Shown here: positions 22,691 to 31,582 of the stretch, in pieces
Layout: each line of letters opens with the position of its first letter
Position numbering within the stretch: the stretch's first letter is position 1
DNA from: Amycolatopsis dendrobii
GTDB taxonomy: Bacteria; Actinomycetota; Actinomycetes; Mycobacteriales; Pseudonocardiaceae
Length of the DNA: 64,000 nt
Assembly (NCBI RefSeq): GCF_014145675.1
Contig: NZ_JACGZW010000006.1
Span: forward strand, 186,001 to 250,000
Direction: 5' to 3'
Position numbers and translations under genes: made by a program
Notes under the pieces: generated by a model
Told to the model about the DNA's origin: nothing
Databases searched by the model: none
What the model saw: only the letters and a program-made list of their open reading frames with translations

Positions 22691-25078
22691 CTAACCGGCA
22701 CAAGGAGAAGCCGGTGCGGAGAAGCGTGACGTTCCCCACGTGGCCTTCGATGCGTCGCCGGTCAGCGAGAAGTCCAGAGTGGACCCGCGGCGCAGTTGTT
22801 CGAGGCTGACGAACGTTTTGTCCGACGCCGTGCCGTTGACGCGCAGCCCGGAGACGTACTGCAATTGCGCCCCGCTCGCGCCGCGCGCGTTGATGGTGAA
22901 GTCGCGGCCGTTCGGCAGGTGCAGCACGGACTTGGCGAACCGCGGCGCGTTGAGCACGAAGTTGCCGGTGCCCGGGACAGCCGGGTAGAGGCCGAGGGCG
23001 CTGAAGACGTACCAGGCGGACATGGTGCCGAGGTCGTCGTTCCCGGTGACGCCGTTGGGGGCGTTCGTGAACAGCGTGTGCGCGGCCCGCACCACCGCGG
23101 AGGTCTTCCACGGCTGTCCGGTGAGCGTGTACATCCACGGCGAGTGCAGATCGGGCTCGTTGTTGGGGTTGTAGCGGAACTGCTTGTAGTAGTCGTACGG
23201 GCCGACGACCCACTTCTCGTGCGCGGTCTTCGCCGGATCCTTGACCAGGTCGTCGTAGGCGAAGAAGTCGTCGAGCCGTTTGCCCGCGTTGGCCGCACCG
23301 CCCATCTTCGCGACCAGGCCGGGCACGTCCTGCTGCACCAGCCACTGGTACTGCCACGCGGTGCCTTCGTGGAAGCCGTCCTGGCCTTGCGGGCTGTACG
23401 GGCCGTCGGCCGGGGTGTACCAGCTGCCGCCGGTCACCTTCGGGCGGAAGTAGCCGGTGAAGCCGCGGTCGGTCACCGACGGATCCCAGAGCGTCGCGTA
23501 CGTCCGGCCCTTGGCGGCCAGCTGCTTCGCGTCTTGCTTACGGCCGAGCGCGGAGGCCATCACCGAGAGGGAGCAGTCGGCGAGGGCGTATTCGAGGGTC
23601 GCGGACGCGCCGTGTGCCGGGTCGGTGTCCTGGCCCTTTTTCGGGAAGTTCGGGTCGTATTGGACGAATCCGCCGGCCTGGTAGCTCGCGTTGCCGGAGC
23701 GGCCTTGGAACGGCGACGACGCGGGCGGGATTTCGCGGGAGTTCTGCAGCAGCGCTTGGTAGGCGTGCATTTCGTCGCCGCTCAGCGCGCCGAACCGCCA
23801 CAGGTCGACCAGGAACGGCGTGACTGGGTCTCCGGTCATGGTGTTGGTTTCCTGGCTCGCGTACGCCCAGCGCGGGAGCCAGCCGCCTTGGTCGTGGATG
23901 GCGAGGATGCTCTTCGCGACGTCGCGGGCCCGGTCCGGTTTCAGCAGGGCCAGCAACTGGTTCTGCGAGCGATAAGTGTCCCAGAGGGAGAAGAAGTCGT
24001 AGTACGTCCAGCCGATCGCTCGGTGGATCTTCTTGTCGAAGCCGTAGTACCGGCCGTCGGCGTCGTTGGCGGTCAGCGGTTGCAGGAAGGCGTGGTAGAG
24101 CGAGGTGTAGAAGACCGTGCGGTCGTCCGGGGCGCCGCCGGTGATGTCCACACTGGACAGCTCACGGCGCCAGTCACGCTGGACGTCGTTCTTCACCGCC
24201 TCGAACGGACGGACGCGCGAGGCGGCGAGGTTCGTGTCCGCGCCGCGCGCGTCCACTTGGGAAATCGACGTGGTGGCAGTGACCTGGCCGCCCTTCGGGA
24301 AGGTCAGCCACGCGCCGCGCAGGCCCGCGCCCCCTTGTGCCGAACGGCTTCCAGGTGTGCCGCCGTCCGGCGACCACGTGCCGTAGGAAGAGAACGGCTG
24401 GTCGAATTTCGTGGTGAAGTAAGTGGTGTAGGGCTTGCCACCGCAGAAGGCCTGCGATTCGACGGTGCCCGCGATGGTGTGGTCGTCGATGATCCGGACA
24501 CTGCTGCCGCTGACCGGCTCCTTCGCGTTGGCCTGTCCGACGTTCACGAAAACGTTGGCTGGGCCGGATTTGTCGAAGGAATACCGTTCGACGCCGCTGC
24601 GCGTGCTGGCGGTGGTTTCGACGTCGATGCCGCCGTATCCGGTCAGGTGCACCTTGTAGTAGCCGGGTTTGCCGACTTCACCCTCGTGCGTATACGGCGC
24701 GGCGTACTTGGCTTGGTCGAACGTCGCGGGCTTGCTGGTGTCGAACGCCGCGCCCGGGCCGATGTCTCCAGTGGTGGGCAGCATGGACACCAGACCGCCC
24801 TGTTCCCAGCAGCCCGCTCCGGACAGGAAGAAGTGGCCGAAGCCGCGAATCGCCGTGTCGGTGTAGAGATATCCGGCGTAATGCGTGGTGATGGGGCTGG
24901 ATTGGACCATGCCGAACGGCGCGGACGCACCGGGGAAAGTGTTGCCCTCGTCCTGTGTGCCGATGAACGTGTTCACCGCGTCCAGCGGATCGGCCGGACG
25001 CGCTTGTGCCGCGACCGGCGTGAGCGCCGCCGCGGTGACAGCGAGCGCCATCGCGCCCGCCAGAACCCTGCTCCTCAT
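22691..25078 (-). CDS. Secreted GH92 alpha-mannosidase (first copy)
   Basis: Exported exo-alpha-mannosidase, 795 aa. Signal peptide about residues 1-28 (VLAGAMALAVTAAALTPVAAQA). The mature protein starts with the GH92 opening DAVNTFIGTQDEGNTFPGASAPFGM. Catalytic parts are FHEGTAWQYQW (acid Glu near 570) and GNDDLGTMSAWYV (base Asp near 682). GH92 enzymes are calcium-dependent and act on alpha-1,2/1,3-mannosides of N-glycans and fungal mannan. AGGAG precedes the ATG. The frame stays open upstream through a long palindrome, but that part has no family similarity. It has no C-terminal module, unlike its neighbour. Confidence 0.93.
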   Translation of the reverse strand: MRSRVLAGAMALAVTAAALTPVAAQARPADPLDAVNTFIGTQDEGNTFPGASAPFGMVQSSPITTHYAGYLYTDTAIRGFGHFFLSGAGCWEQGGLVSMLPTTGDIGPGAAFDTSKPATFDQAKYAAPYTHEGEVGKPGYYKVHLTGYGGIDVETTASTRSGVERYSFDKSGPANVFVNVGQANAKEPVSGSSVRIIDDHTIAGTVESQAFCGGKPYTTYFTTKFDQPFSSYGTWSPDGGTPGSRSAQGGAGLRGAWLTFPKGGQVTATTSISQVDARGADTNLAASRVRPFEAVKNDVQRDWRRELSSVDITGGAPDDRTVFYTSLYHAFLQPLTANDADGRYYGFDKKIHRAIGWTYYDFFSLWDTYRSQNQLLALLKPDRARDVAKSILAIHDQGGWLPRWAYASQETNTMTGDPVTPFLVDLWRFGALSGDEMHAYQALLQNSREIPPASSPFQGRSGNASYQAGGFVQYDPNFPKKGQDTDPAHGASATLEYALADCSLSVMASALGRKQDAKQLAAKGRTYATLWDPSVTDRGFTGYFRPKVTGGSWYTPADGPYSPQGQDGFHEGTAWQYQWLVQQDVPGLVAKMGGAANAGKRLDDFFAYDDLVKDPAKTAHEKWVVGPYDYYKQFRYNPNNEPDLHSPWMYTLTGQPWKTSAVVRAAHTLFTNAPNGVTGNDDLGTMSAWYVFSALGLYPAVPGTGNFVLNAPRFAKSVLHLPNGRDFTINARGASGAQLQYVSGLRVNGTASDKTFVSLEQLRRGSTLDFSLTGDASKATWGTSRFSAPASPCAG

Positions 25079-25099
25079 GTGACTCCTCTGGGAAAAGTA

Positions 25100-25147
25100 C
25101 GTGAGGGGAACCCTGAAGGACTTGAGTCCTTCAGGGTTCCCCTCACG
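25100..25147. terminator. Perfect 23-bp-arm palindrome between the two GH92 genes
   Basis: Arms beginning CGTGAGGGGAACCCTGAAGG are fully complementary around a TG centre. It starts 6 bp after the stop of the upstream GH92 gene (minus strand) and 22 bp before the next GH92 start. It should end or attenuate transcription between two genes of one apparent operon. Confidence 0.8.
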
Positions 25148-25152
25148 GAAGG

Positions 25153-28100
25153 TCAGCCCGCGGCGATGGCGAACACGTGCATCGAGCCGCCGCTGACGCC
25201 GCTCGGCAATGTCACGCTCGCGACGGTTTTGCCCGCGTCCAGCGTGATCGGCGCGGTGGCGAACACCATCGTGCGGATCTGCTGCGGGTCGCCGCCCGCG
25301 GAGTTGCGGTACGGCGTGGACAGGACGATCCGGTTGCCGAACGCCGGCTGCGCTCCGCCGCCGCCGAGGGTCCAGTCGGAGAATCCGACGGTGGCGGTGG
25401 ACTTGCTGCCGTCGGTGTAGGTGACGGTGAGCGTGCCCTGGGCGTTGCCGTTGCTGGCGGAGCCGAGCAGCGCGAGCCGTCCCGAACCGGACAGAGTGAT
25501 CGTCTGGCCCGAGGCCACGACGTTGTCCGGGTCGCCGGCCGGGTACGACGGCCAGGTGAAGTTCAGCCCGTCGCTCGACACCGTGCTGCCCGGCTTGGCG
25601 CCGGCCTTGGCCAGCGCGTCCGCGGAGTAGCTCCAGCCGCCGCCGTCGAAGTTCCCGGCCGCCGAGTTCGCGTCCGGCGACAGACCGGTGTTGTTCACCG
25701 TGGCCGGCCAACTGTTCGGCTTCGCCACCAGGACGGTCAGCACCGCCTGGACGTCCGCGAGACCCGGCGAGGAGAACGTGACCGGGATCCGGCGCGGACC
25801 GTCGGAGGTGCCCGCCGGAACGCTCACCGTCACGTCAGCGTGACCCTTGCCCGCCGCCGGGACCTGGACGGAGCCGGTCGCGGGGGTCAGCGTGATGCCG
25901 TCCGCGCTGCCCGCGGAATAAGTCCAGGTCCTCGCGGCGCCGGACAGATCCTGCACGCCCACCGAGGCGGTCGAGGTCGTGCCGGCGGGCACCACCGCGC
26001 GCGCCGGGTCCACAAAGGACAGGCTCGGCTTCTCCTGCTCGCGGAACGACGGCGGCGCGTCAGCCGGAGCGGAGCCCCACGCGGTCGCGGTCGTCGAGCG
26101 AGTGAAGTCCAGCTTGCCGCCCTGAGATATCAACCCTTCCGACAGCCATGCCTTGCCGGCCGCACTGCCGTTCACCTGCAGGGCGCTGGTGTACTCACCG
26201 GTGCCGGGAGCGTTGACAGTGATCTTCTTGCCCGCCCCGGTGGTCACCTCGGCGTGCGCGAAGCGCGGCGTGGTCAGCACGGTTTCGGCGCGGCCCGGGA
26301 TCTCCGGGTAGACGCCGAGCGCGGACCAGACGTACCAGGACGACATCTGCCCGAGGTCGTCGTTGCCGATCAAGCCTTCCGGACGCGGGTTGTACAGCTC
26401 GTCCATCGCCCGGCGCACGATGTTCTGCGTCTTCGCCGGAGCGCCGGCGAACGAGTACACGTACGGCGCGTTCGAGTTCGGCTCGTTGCCCAGGAACGCG
26501 TACGGCTCATGGGTTCCGGCGTTCAGCTTGGTGAAGAACGTGTCCAAACGCGACTGCGTGGCAGTGTTGCCGCCGAAGGCGGTCACGAGACCGGCGAGGT
26601 CGTACGGAACCATCCAGTCGTACTGCGCGCCGTTGCCCTCGACCCAGCCCTGCGAGCTCGCCGGGTCGTAGTTCCCGGAGAAGGAACCGTCCGCGTTGCG
26701 CGGCTGAAGATGTCCGCTGCCCGGGTTGTAGAGGTTCTGCCAGTACTGCGCGCGCTTCATGAACGTGGTGTACGTGGCGCTGTCGCCGAGCCGCTTCGCG
26801 AACTGGGCGATGGCGAAGTCCGCGCTCGTGTACTCCAGGGTGTCCGCCGCCGCGCCGGGCACGTAGCCGAGCCGCTGGTAGTCCTGCAGACCCGGGCGTT
26901 CGGTGTAGCCCTGCGTCGGCTGCGTCGCACCCTTGATCATGAGCAGCAACGCTTTCTGCGCGTCGAAATCGCGCGCACCGAACGCGTAAGCGCTGGAAAC
27001 GATGATGTGGTACGGATCCCCGTTCATCACGCCGGTGTAGTCGTTCGCCACCGTCCAGCGGTCCCACGAACCGCCTTGTTCGGCGAAGGCCATCATCGAG
27101 CGCACGAGGTCCGAGGTCTGTTTCGGCGCGATCGTGGCCAGCAAGGGGACTTCTGAGCGGTAGATGTCCCAGCCGGAGATGTTGGTGTACATCGCGTGCC
27201 CGCGCTCGGCCTGGTGGATCCGGCCGTCGAAACCGGGGTAGCGACCGTCCACATCGGAGAACACATTCGGCTGGATCAGCGAGTGGTACAGCGAGGTGTA
27301 GAACGTCGTGGTGTCGGCGTCGCTGCCGCCGCTGACCTGGATCTTGCCGAGCTGGTCGTTCCACGCCTTCCGCGCGGACGCCGCCACCGCGTCGAACGAC
27401 TGCTTGCCGTTGTTCTCCTCCTTCAGGTTCGCCTTCGCCCCGTCGACGGACACAAAGGACAGTCCGACCTGGACGTTGACCTGCGCGCCGTTGAGATTCG
27501 GGAACGTCACGTACCCGCCGCTGCCCGGTCCGCTGACCGTGGTGTCCTGCGGTTTCGCCGCCGCCGGGCGCGCCATCGACGAGCCGATCCCGTTGGGCTG
27601 CGCGACCTTCGCCTTGGCCCCGCCGGTCTCCGCGGTCTTGCCCGGCGTCACCGCGCCGTTCTTCCACGTCCCGACGGACTCGAACGGGGTGTCGAACTTC
27701 GCCGAGAAATAGACCCGGTATGTGTTCTTCGCGCCGCAGAACCGGCCGCTGGTCGCCCAGCCGCTGATGGTGTCCTTGCCGATGCTGATCGACGCGTCGT
27801 CGGTGCCGTTGACCGAACCGGAGGTGTTGACCAGCAACGTCGACGCCGCGCCCGCCGGGTAGGTGAAGCGGCCGGAACCGGTGCGCTGCGTCGCGCTCAG
27901 CTCGACCTTCGCGCCGTTGTCCAGGGCGACGTCGTACGCGCCAGCGGTCGCGTGCTCGTTCTGATGCGAGAAGGTCGAGGTGTAGTGGCCCGGGTCGGTC
28001 GCGGGCGACGTGCTGATCTCGCCGACGTATGGCATGAACGGCAGGTCCTGATAAGTGGTGCAGCCCGCGCCGGAAAGGTGCGTGAGGCTGAATCCGGTGA

Positions 28101-28401
28101 TCGTGTTGTCGTCGTAGAAATAGCCGCCCGGCTGGGATTTCTTCGTGTCCGGGCTCCACTGCACCATCCCGAACGGCGCGACCGCGCCGGGGAAGGTGTT
28201 GCCCGCGCCGCCGCCGGTTCCGTGGTCCGCGCCGCCGGGCCGGGTGCCGACGAACGGGTTCACCCACTTCGCCGGGTCGGCGGTCTTCGCGGCGCTCGCC
28301 GCGGGATCGGCCAGTGCCGGGGCGGCCGGGGCCACCGCCGCCACGACCGCGGATGTCAGGAAGATCAGTCCGGCTCTCCAGCGCGCTCGCGCCATCGCCA
28401 T
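25153..28401 (-). CDS. Secreted multidomain GH92 alpha-mannosidase (second copy)
   Basis: 1082-aa exported enzyme. Signal peptide about 1-31, then a GH92 catalytic domain to about residue 790 (VNPFVGTRPGG, VEGNGAQYDWMVPYD with the acid Glu near 587, GNDDLGQMSSWYVWSALG with the base Asp near 682). The rest is a NEW3/Ig-like domain (about 795-890, VQVPAAGKGHADVTVSVPAG) and a C-terminal beta-sandwich of about 180 residues (FDGGGWSYSADALAKAG), typical of sugar-binding modules. Two nearby ATGs (28401 and 28395) are possible starts. It is divergent from lacI across three LacI-type palindromes. It probably releases mannose from larger mannans. Confidence 0.92.
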   Translation of the reverse strand: MAMARARWRAGLIFLTSAVVAAVAPAAPALADPAASAAKTADPAKWVNPFVGTRPGGADHGTGGGAGNTFPGAVAPFGMVQWSPDTKKSQPGGYFYDDNTITGFSLTHLSGAGCTTYQDLPFMPYVGEISTSPATDPGHYTSTFSHQNEHATAGAYDVALDNGAKVELSATQRTGSGRFTYPAGAASTLLVNTSGSVNGTDDASISIGKDTISGWATSGRFCGAKNTYRVYFSAKFDTPFESVGTWKNGAVTPGKTAETGGAKAKVAQPNGIGSSMARPAAAKPQDTTVSGPGSGGYVTFPNLNGAQVNVQVGLSFVSVDGAKANLKEENNGKQSFDAVAASARKAWNDQLGKIQVSGGSDADTTTFYTSLYHSLIQPNVFSDVDGRYPGFDGRIHQAERGHAMYTNISGWDIYRSEVPLLATIAPKQTSDLVRSMMAFAEQGGSWDRWTVANDYTGVMNGDPYHIIVSSAYAFGARDFDAQKALLLMIKGATQPTQGYTERPGLQDYQRLGYVPGAAADTLEYTSADFAIAQFAKRLGDSATYTTFMKRAQYWQNLYNPGSGHLQPRNADGSFSGNYDPASSQGWVEGNGAQYDWMVPYDLAGLVTAFGGNTATQSRLDTFFTKLNAGTHEPYAFLGNEPNSNAPYVYSFAGAPAKTQNIVRRAMDELYNPRPEGLIGNDDLGQMSSWYVWSALGVYPEIPGRAETVLTTPRFAHAEVTTGAGKKITVNAPGTGEYTSALQVNGSAAGKAWLSEGLISQGGKLDFTRSTTATAWGSAPADAPPSFREQEKPSLSFVDPARAVVPAGTTSTASVGVQDLSGAARTWTYSAGSADGITLTPATGSVQVPAAGKGHADVTVSVPAGTSDGPRRIPVTFSSPGLADVQAVLTVLVAKPNSWPATVNNTGLSPDANSAAGNFDGGGWSYSADALAKAGAKPGSTVSSDGLNFTWPSYPAGDPDNVVASGQTITLSGSGRLALLGSASNGNAQGTLTVTYTDGSKSTATVGFSDWTLGGGGAQPAFGNRIVLSTPYRNSAGGDPQQIRTMVFATAPITLDAGKTVASVTLPSGVSGGSMHVFAIAAG

Positions 28402-28457
28402 CGCCTCTCCAGTTGTTCCGGCGCGAATCCGCCGTCACCAGCCGTCGAGGCATCGAT

Positions 28458-28469
28458 GACAACCTTGTC
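28458..28469. promoter_or_regulatory. LacI-type operator O1 (GACAACCTTGTC)
   Basis: 12-bp palindrome, one central mismatch, 57 bp upstream of the GH92 start. It shares its GACAAC and TGTC halves with O2 and O3. Confidence 0.72.
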
Positions 28470-28547
28470 GCGCACCGTCGATGCGGGCTACCTTCGGCAA
28501 TGGCTCACCGGATCGTCAAGACCGAGGTGAGAGCCTGTCCGATTCGA

Positions 28548-28559
28548 GACAACGATGTC
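28548..28559. promoter_or_regulatory. LacI-type operator O2 (GACAACGATGTC)
   Basis: Imperfect copy, centred 90 bp from O1 and 106 bp from O3, between the divergent promoters. It could serve as an auxiliary looping site. Confidence 0.55.
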
Positions 28560-28651
28560 CACCATCCGCACCAGCGCATTCGGCGAAGCGGGCAGCGTGC
28601 GCCCGCGGCCATTGACAGCGCGGGCGCGGATGGTGTCCAATCCCCCGCATT

Positions 28652-29704
28652 ATGACAACGTTGTCTCACTCGGGCCGGGACGCGGACGGGCTTCCCCGCC
28701 CCGCCAGCAGGCGGGCCACGATGAGCGATGTGGCCCGGCTGGCCGGCGTCAGCATCAAAACGGTGTCGCGGGTCGTCAACGACGAGCCCGCGGTGCATCC
28801 GGACACCGCCGAGCGCGTGGTGGCCGCGATCGAACAGCTGGGGTTCCGCCGGAACCTCGGCGCCCGCAACCTGCGCCGCGGTTCGACCACCGGCACCATC
28901 GGCCTGGTCGTCGAGGACGTCGGCAACCCCTTCTACTCCGAGCTGAACCGCGCGGTGGAACGGATCGCGACGTCGTTCGGCAGACATGTGCTGACCGGAT
29001 CGTCCGGCGAGAACTCCGACCGCGAGCGCGAACTGTCGCTGGAGTTCTGCGCGCGGCGCGTGGACGGGCTGCTGATCGTGCCCGCCGGGCTGCAGCACGG
29101 GTATCTCGTGCCGGAGATGCGCGCGGGCACGCCGGTGGTGTTCCTCGACCGCCCGGCCGGCGACATCGTGGCGGACACCGTGCTCGTCGACAACCTCGGC
29201 GGCACCATCGAAGCGGTCGGCCACCTCGTGCGGCACGGCCACCGGCGGATCGCGTTCCTCGGCGACAGCCCGGACATCTTCACCGCCGCCGAACGCCTGC
29301 GCGGGTTCCGGGAAGGCTGTGTGCGCAACGGGATCTCCTACGACGAGAGCCTCGTGGCGATGCAGACGCCGACGCCGGAAACCGTCGGCCACGCGGTGCG
29401 CAAGCTGGTCGGCGGGCCGAATCCGGCCACCGCCGTGATCGCGGGCAACAACCGGGTCGCGGTGCACCTGCTGCGCACGCTCGCGCACGCCGAGCACCGG
29501 CCCGCGCTGGTGAGCTTCGACGATTTCGAACTGGCGGATCTGCTCGACCCGCCGGTCACCGTGATCGCCCACGACGTCAGCGCCCTCGGGCACGCAGCGG
29601 CCGAGCTGCTGTTCGCCCGGATCCAGGGAGATCAGTCCGCCCCGAGAAAGGTAGTTCTGCCCGTGCACCTAGTCGCCCGCGGTTCCGGTGAGGCCGCCCT
29701 GTGA
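28652..29704 (+). CDS. LacI-family transcriptional regulator of the mannoside locus
   Basis: Repressor with an N-terminal helix-turn-helix (SDVARLAGVSIKTVSRVVNDE) and a periplasmic-binding-protein-like sugar domain (GTIGLVVEDVGNPFYSELNR onwards). From ATG 28652 it is 350 aa, but the conserved part begins at M24 (28721). The first ATG has no ribosome-binding site and sits inside operator O3, so the true start may be 28721, or the mRNA may be leaderless. The last codons overlap the manA start (GTGA). It is the first gene of the operon lacI-manA-ABC transporter. Confidence 0.9.
   Translation: MTTLSHSGRDADGLPRPASRRATMSDVARLAGVSIKTVSRVVNDEPAVHPDTAERVVAAIEQLGFRRNLGARNLRRGSTTGTIGLVVEDVGNPFYSELNRAVERIATSFGRHVLTGSSGENSDRERELSLEFCARRVDGLLIVPAGLQHGYLVPEMRAGTPVVFLDRPAGDIVADTVLVDNLGGTIEAVGHLVRHGHRRIAFLGDSPDIFTAAERLRGFREGCVRNGISYDESLVAMQTPTPETVGHAVRKLVGGPNPATAVIAGNNRVAVHLLRTLAHAEHRPALVSFDDFELADLLDPPVTVIAHDVSALGHAAAELLFARIQGDQSAPRKVVLPVHLVARGSGEAAL
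28654..28665. promoter_or_regulatory. LacI-type operator O3, perfect palindrome over the lacI start
   Basis: GACAACGTTGTC is perfect and has the central CG typical of LacI-family sites. It begins at the third base of the ATG at 28652. Binding there should block lacI's own transcription or early elongation. Confidence 0.75.
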
Positions 29705-30738
29705 CCAAGCACCTCGAGCCGGTCGCGCTCCCGGCCAACCAGCCGCCGCAGTTCTACCGGGGCGGCGACGCGATCGCCGCCCTGCGCGGCGCCAGCGGCA
29801 CCGACTCGAAGTTCGGGCCGGAGGACTGGGTCGGTTCCGTCACCACCATGTTCGGCCAGGAGACCAACGGTCTCACCAAGCTGCCCAGCGGGATCTGGCT
29901 GCGCGACGCGGTCGGCGGCGACCCGGACGCGTGGCTGGGCGCGGCGCACGTCGCCAAACTCGGCGACTCGACCGGCCTGCTGGTCAAGCTGCTCGACGCC
30001 GGACAGCGGCTTCCGGTGCACTTCCACCCGACGGATTCGTTCGCCCGCAAGCACTTCGACTCGCACTTCGGCAAGACCGAGGCGTGGATCGTGGTCGGCA
30101 CCTACGGCGACGACCCGCGCGTGTACCCCGGTTTCCGGGAGACGCTGAGCAAGGAAACCGTCGCCGAATGGACCCGCGAACAGGACGCGCCGAGCATGCT
30201 GGGCGCGCTCAACAGCATCCCGGTGCAGGCGGGCGACACGGTCTACATCCCGGCCGGGCTGCCGCACGCGATCGGCGAGGGCGTGTTCGTGGTCGAACTC
30301 CAGCAGCCGACAGACTTCTCGCTGACCCTGGAGTGGCGTGATTTCCTCGCCTCGCCGGAAAAGGGCCACCTCGGCATCGGCTTCGACACCGCGATCGAAA
30401 CGCTCGACACCTCGGGCTGGGACGAAGACCGGCTCAAGACGATCGTGAAGCACACCTCCGGCGACGAAGCGACCACAGTGGACTTGCTCGCGCCGGCCTC
30501 GGCGGAGTTCTTCCGCGCCGACCGCATTCAGTTGTCCGGCAACGCTTTCTCGCTCGACCCGTCGTTCAGCGTGCTCGTCGCGCTCGACGGCGAGGGCGCC
30601 TTGCGCACCGAGCGCGGCGGCGAGTTCCCGGTGGCGAAGGGCGACACCTACGCGGTGCCGTTCTCCGCGGGCCAGACCGAGTTGTCCGGCTCGCTCACCG
30701 TCGTCCGCTGCCGTCCGCCCGCCCCGGAAAGGAGTTAG
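29701..30738 (+). CDS. manA: Mannose-6-phosphate isomerase, class I-like
   Basis: Cupin zinc enzyme of 345 aa that interconverts mannose-6-phosphate and fructose-6-phosphate. Metal site residues are seen in LPVHFHPTDSFA, KTEAWIVVG and PAGLPHAIGEG. The last 90 residues form a second cupin-like part. The GTG start overlaps the lacI stop. Its place between a mannosidase-linked regulator and a sugar importer fits entry of mannose into glycolysis. No sugar kinase is encoded here, so phosphorylation must come from elsewhere. Confidence 0.9.
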   Translation: MTKHLEPVALPANQPPQFYRGGDAIAALRGASGTDSKFGPEDWVGSVTTMFGQETNGLTKLPSGIWLRDAVGGDPDAWLGAAHVAKLGDSTGLLVKLLDAGQRLPVHFHPTDSFARKHFDSHFGKTEAWIVVGTYGDDPRVYPGFRETLSKETVAEWTREQDAPSMLGALNSIPVQAGDTVYIPAGLPHAIGEGVFVVELQQPTDFSLTLEWRDFLASPEKGHLGIGFDTAIETLDTSGWDEDRLKTIVKHTSGDEATTVDLLAPASAEFFRADRIQLSGNAFSLDPSFSVLVALDGEGALRTERGGEFPVAKGDTYAVPFSAGQTELSGSLTVVRCRPPAPERS

Positions 30739-30743
30739 CGCCG

Positions 30744-31508
30744 ATGAGCGAGATCCTGCTCGAAGCGGTGGACCTGACCAAGCACTACGGATCGGTGGAA
30801 GCCTTGGGCGGCGCGTCTTTCCAGGCGCGCGCGGGCGAGGTGACCGCACTGATCGGCGACAACGGCGCGGGCAAGTCCACGCTCGTGAAGTGCCTGTCCG
30901 GGGCTGAACAACCGACGTCGGGCCGGATCTTGCTCGAGGGCGAGGAAGTCCATTTCGATTCGCCGGTGGCCGCGCGCCGGGCAGGCATCGAGACGGTGTA
31001 TCAGGATCTCGCCGTTGCCCCGGACCTCGACCCGGCGGCGAATCTCTTCCTCGGCCGGGAAATCCCGCGCAAGGGCATCCTCGGCAAGCTCGGCATGCTC
31101 GACAAGGCGGAGATGCGCCGCCAAGCGGTCGCCGAGTTCGAAAAGCTCGGCGTCGAACTGCAGAGCACCGAGGTGTCGATCGGCTCGTTGTCCGGCGGGC
31201 AGCGGCAAAGCGTCGCGGTGGCGCGGTCGGTGGCGTGGGCGTCGAAGGTCGTGTTCATGGACGAACCGACCGCGGCGCTCGGCGTGCGGCAGCGCGAACG
31301 CGTGCTGGACGTGATCAAGAAGGTCCGCGACAAGGGCATCGCGGTGGTGCTGATCAGCCACAACATGCCCGAGGTGCTTTCGGTGGCGGACCGGGTCGAG
31401 GTGCTGATGCGGGGCAAGCGCGTCGCCCGGTTCGCCGGTGCGGACACGAAACTCGAGGATCTGGTCGCGGCGATGACCGGCGCGCTGGTCCAGGAGGAGG
31501 CGGTATGA
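30744..31508 (+). CDS. Sugar ABC transporter ATP-binding protein (single-domain, FrcA-like)
   Basis: 254-aa ATPase with Walker A GDNGAGKST, signature LSGGQRQSVAVARSV, Walker B VVFMDEPTAALG and switch His in LISHNMPE. It has one ATPase domain, as in FrcA-type importers, not the double domain of RbsA/XylG. AAGGAG lies 9 bp before the ATG. Its stop overlaps a 25-codon ORF that in turn overlaps the permease gene. With the permease and binding protein it makes a CUT2-type importer, probably for mannose or fructose. Confidence 0.92.
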   Translation: MSEILLEAVDLTKHYGSVEALGGASFQARAGEVTALIGDNGAGKSTLVKCLSGAEQPTSGRILLEGEEVHFDSPVAARRAGIETVYQDLAVAPDLDPAANLFLGREIPRKGILGKLGMLDKAEMRRQAVAEFEKLGVELQSTEVSIGSLSGGQRQSVAVARSVAWASKVVFMDEPTAALGVRQRERVLDVIKKVRDKGIAVVLISHNMPEVLSVADRVEVLMRGKRVARFAGADTKLEDLVAAMTGALVQEEAV

Positions 31509-31582
31509 GCACACAATCGCGCCAGCCTGCTCTTGCCGCCGACTGGGTGCGGGTATCCCGCAAGACACAGGAGGCGGCATGA
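31505..31582 (+). CDS. 25-codon ORF linking ABC ATPase and permease genes
   Basis: The ATG overlaps the ATPase stop (ATGA) and its own TGA overlaps the permease ATG (ATGA). The peptide is MSTQSRQPALAADWVRVSRK followed by TQEAA. Polar, no motif. Its 3' end carries the CAGGAGG that serves the permease start. It is either a translational coupler that carries ribosomes to the permease gene or a genuine micro-protein. I know no homologue. Confidence 0.5.
   Translation: MSTQSRQPALAADWVRVSRKTQEAA

Noticed and set aside
22691..25711. 1006-aa version of the first GH92 enzyme
   Set aside because: The added N-terminus reads through a perfect palindrome and the 3' part of the next GH92 gene. A signal peptide and AGGAG fix the start at 25078.
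25177..27156. 659-codon plus-strand frame inside the second GH92 gene
   Set aside because: Antisense shadow of a clear GH92 gene, Arg/Gly/Val-rich and without motif.
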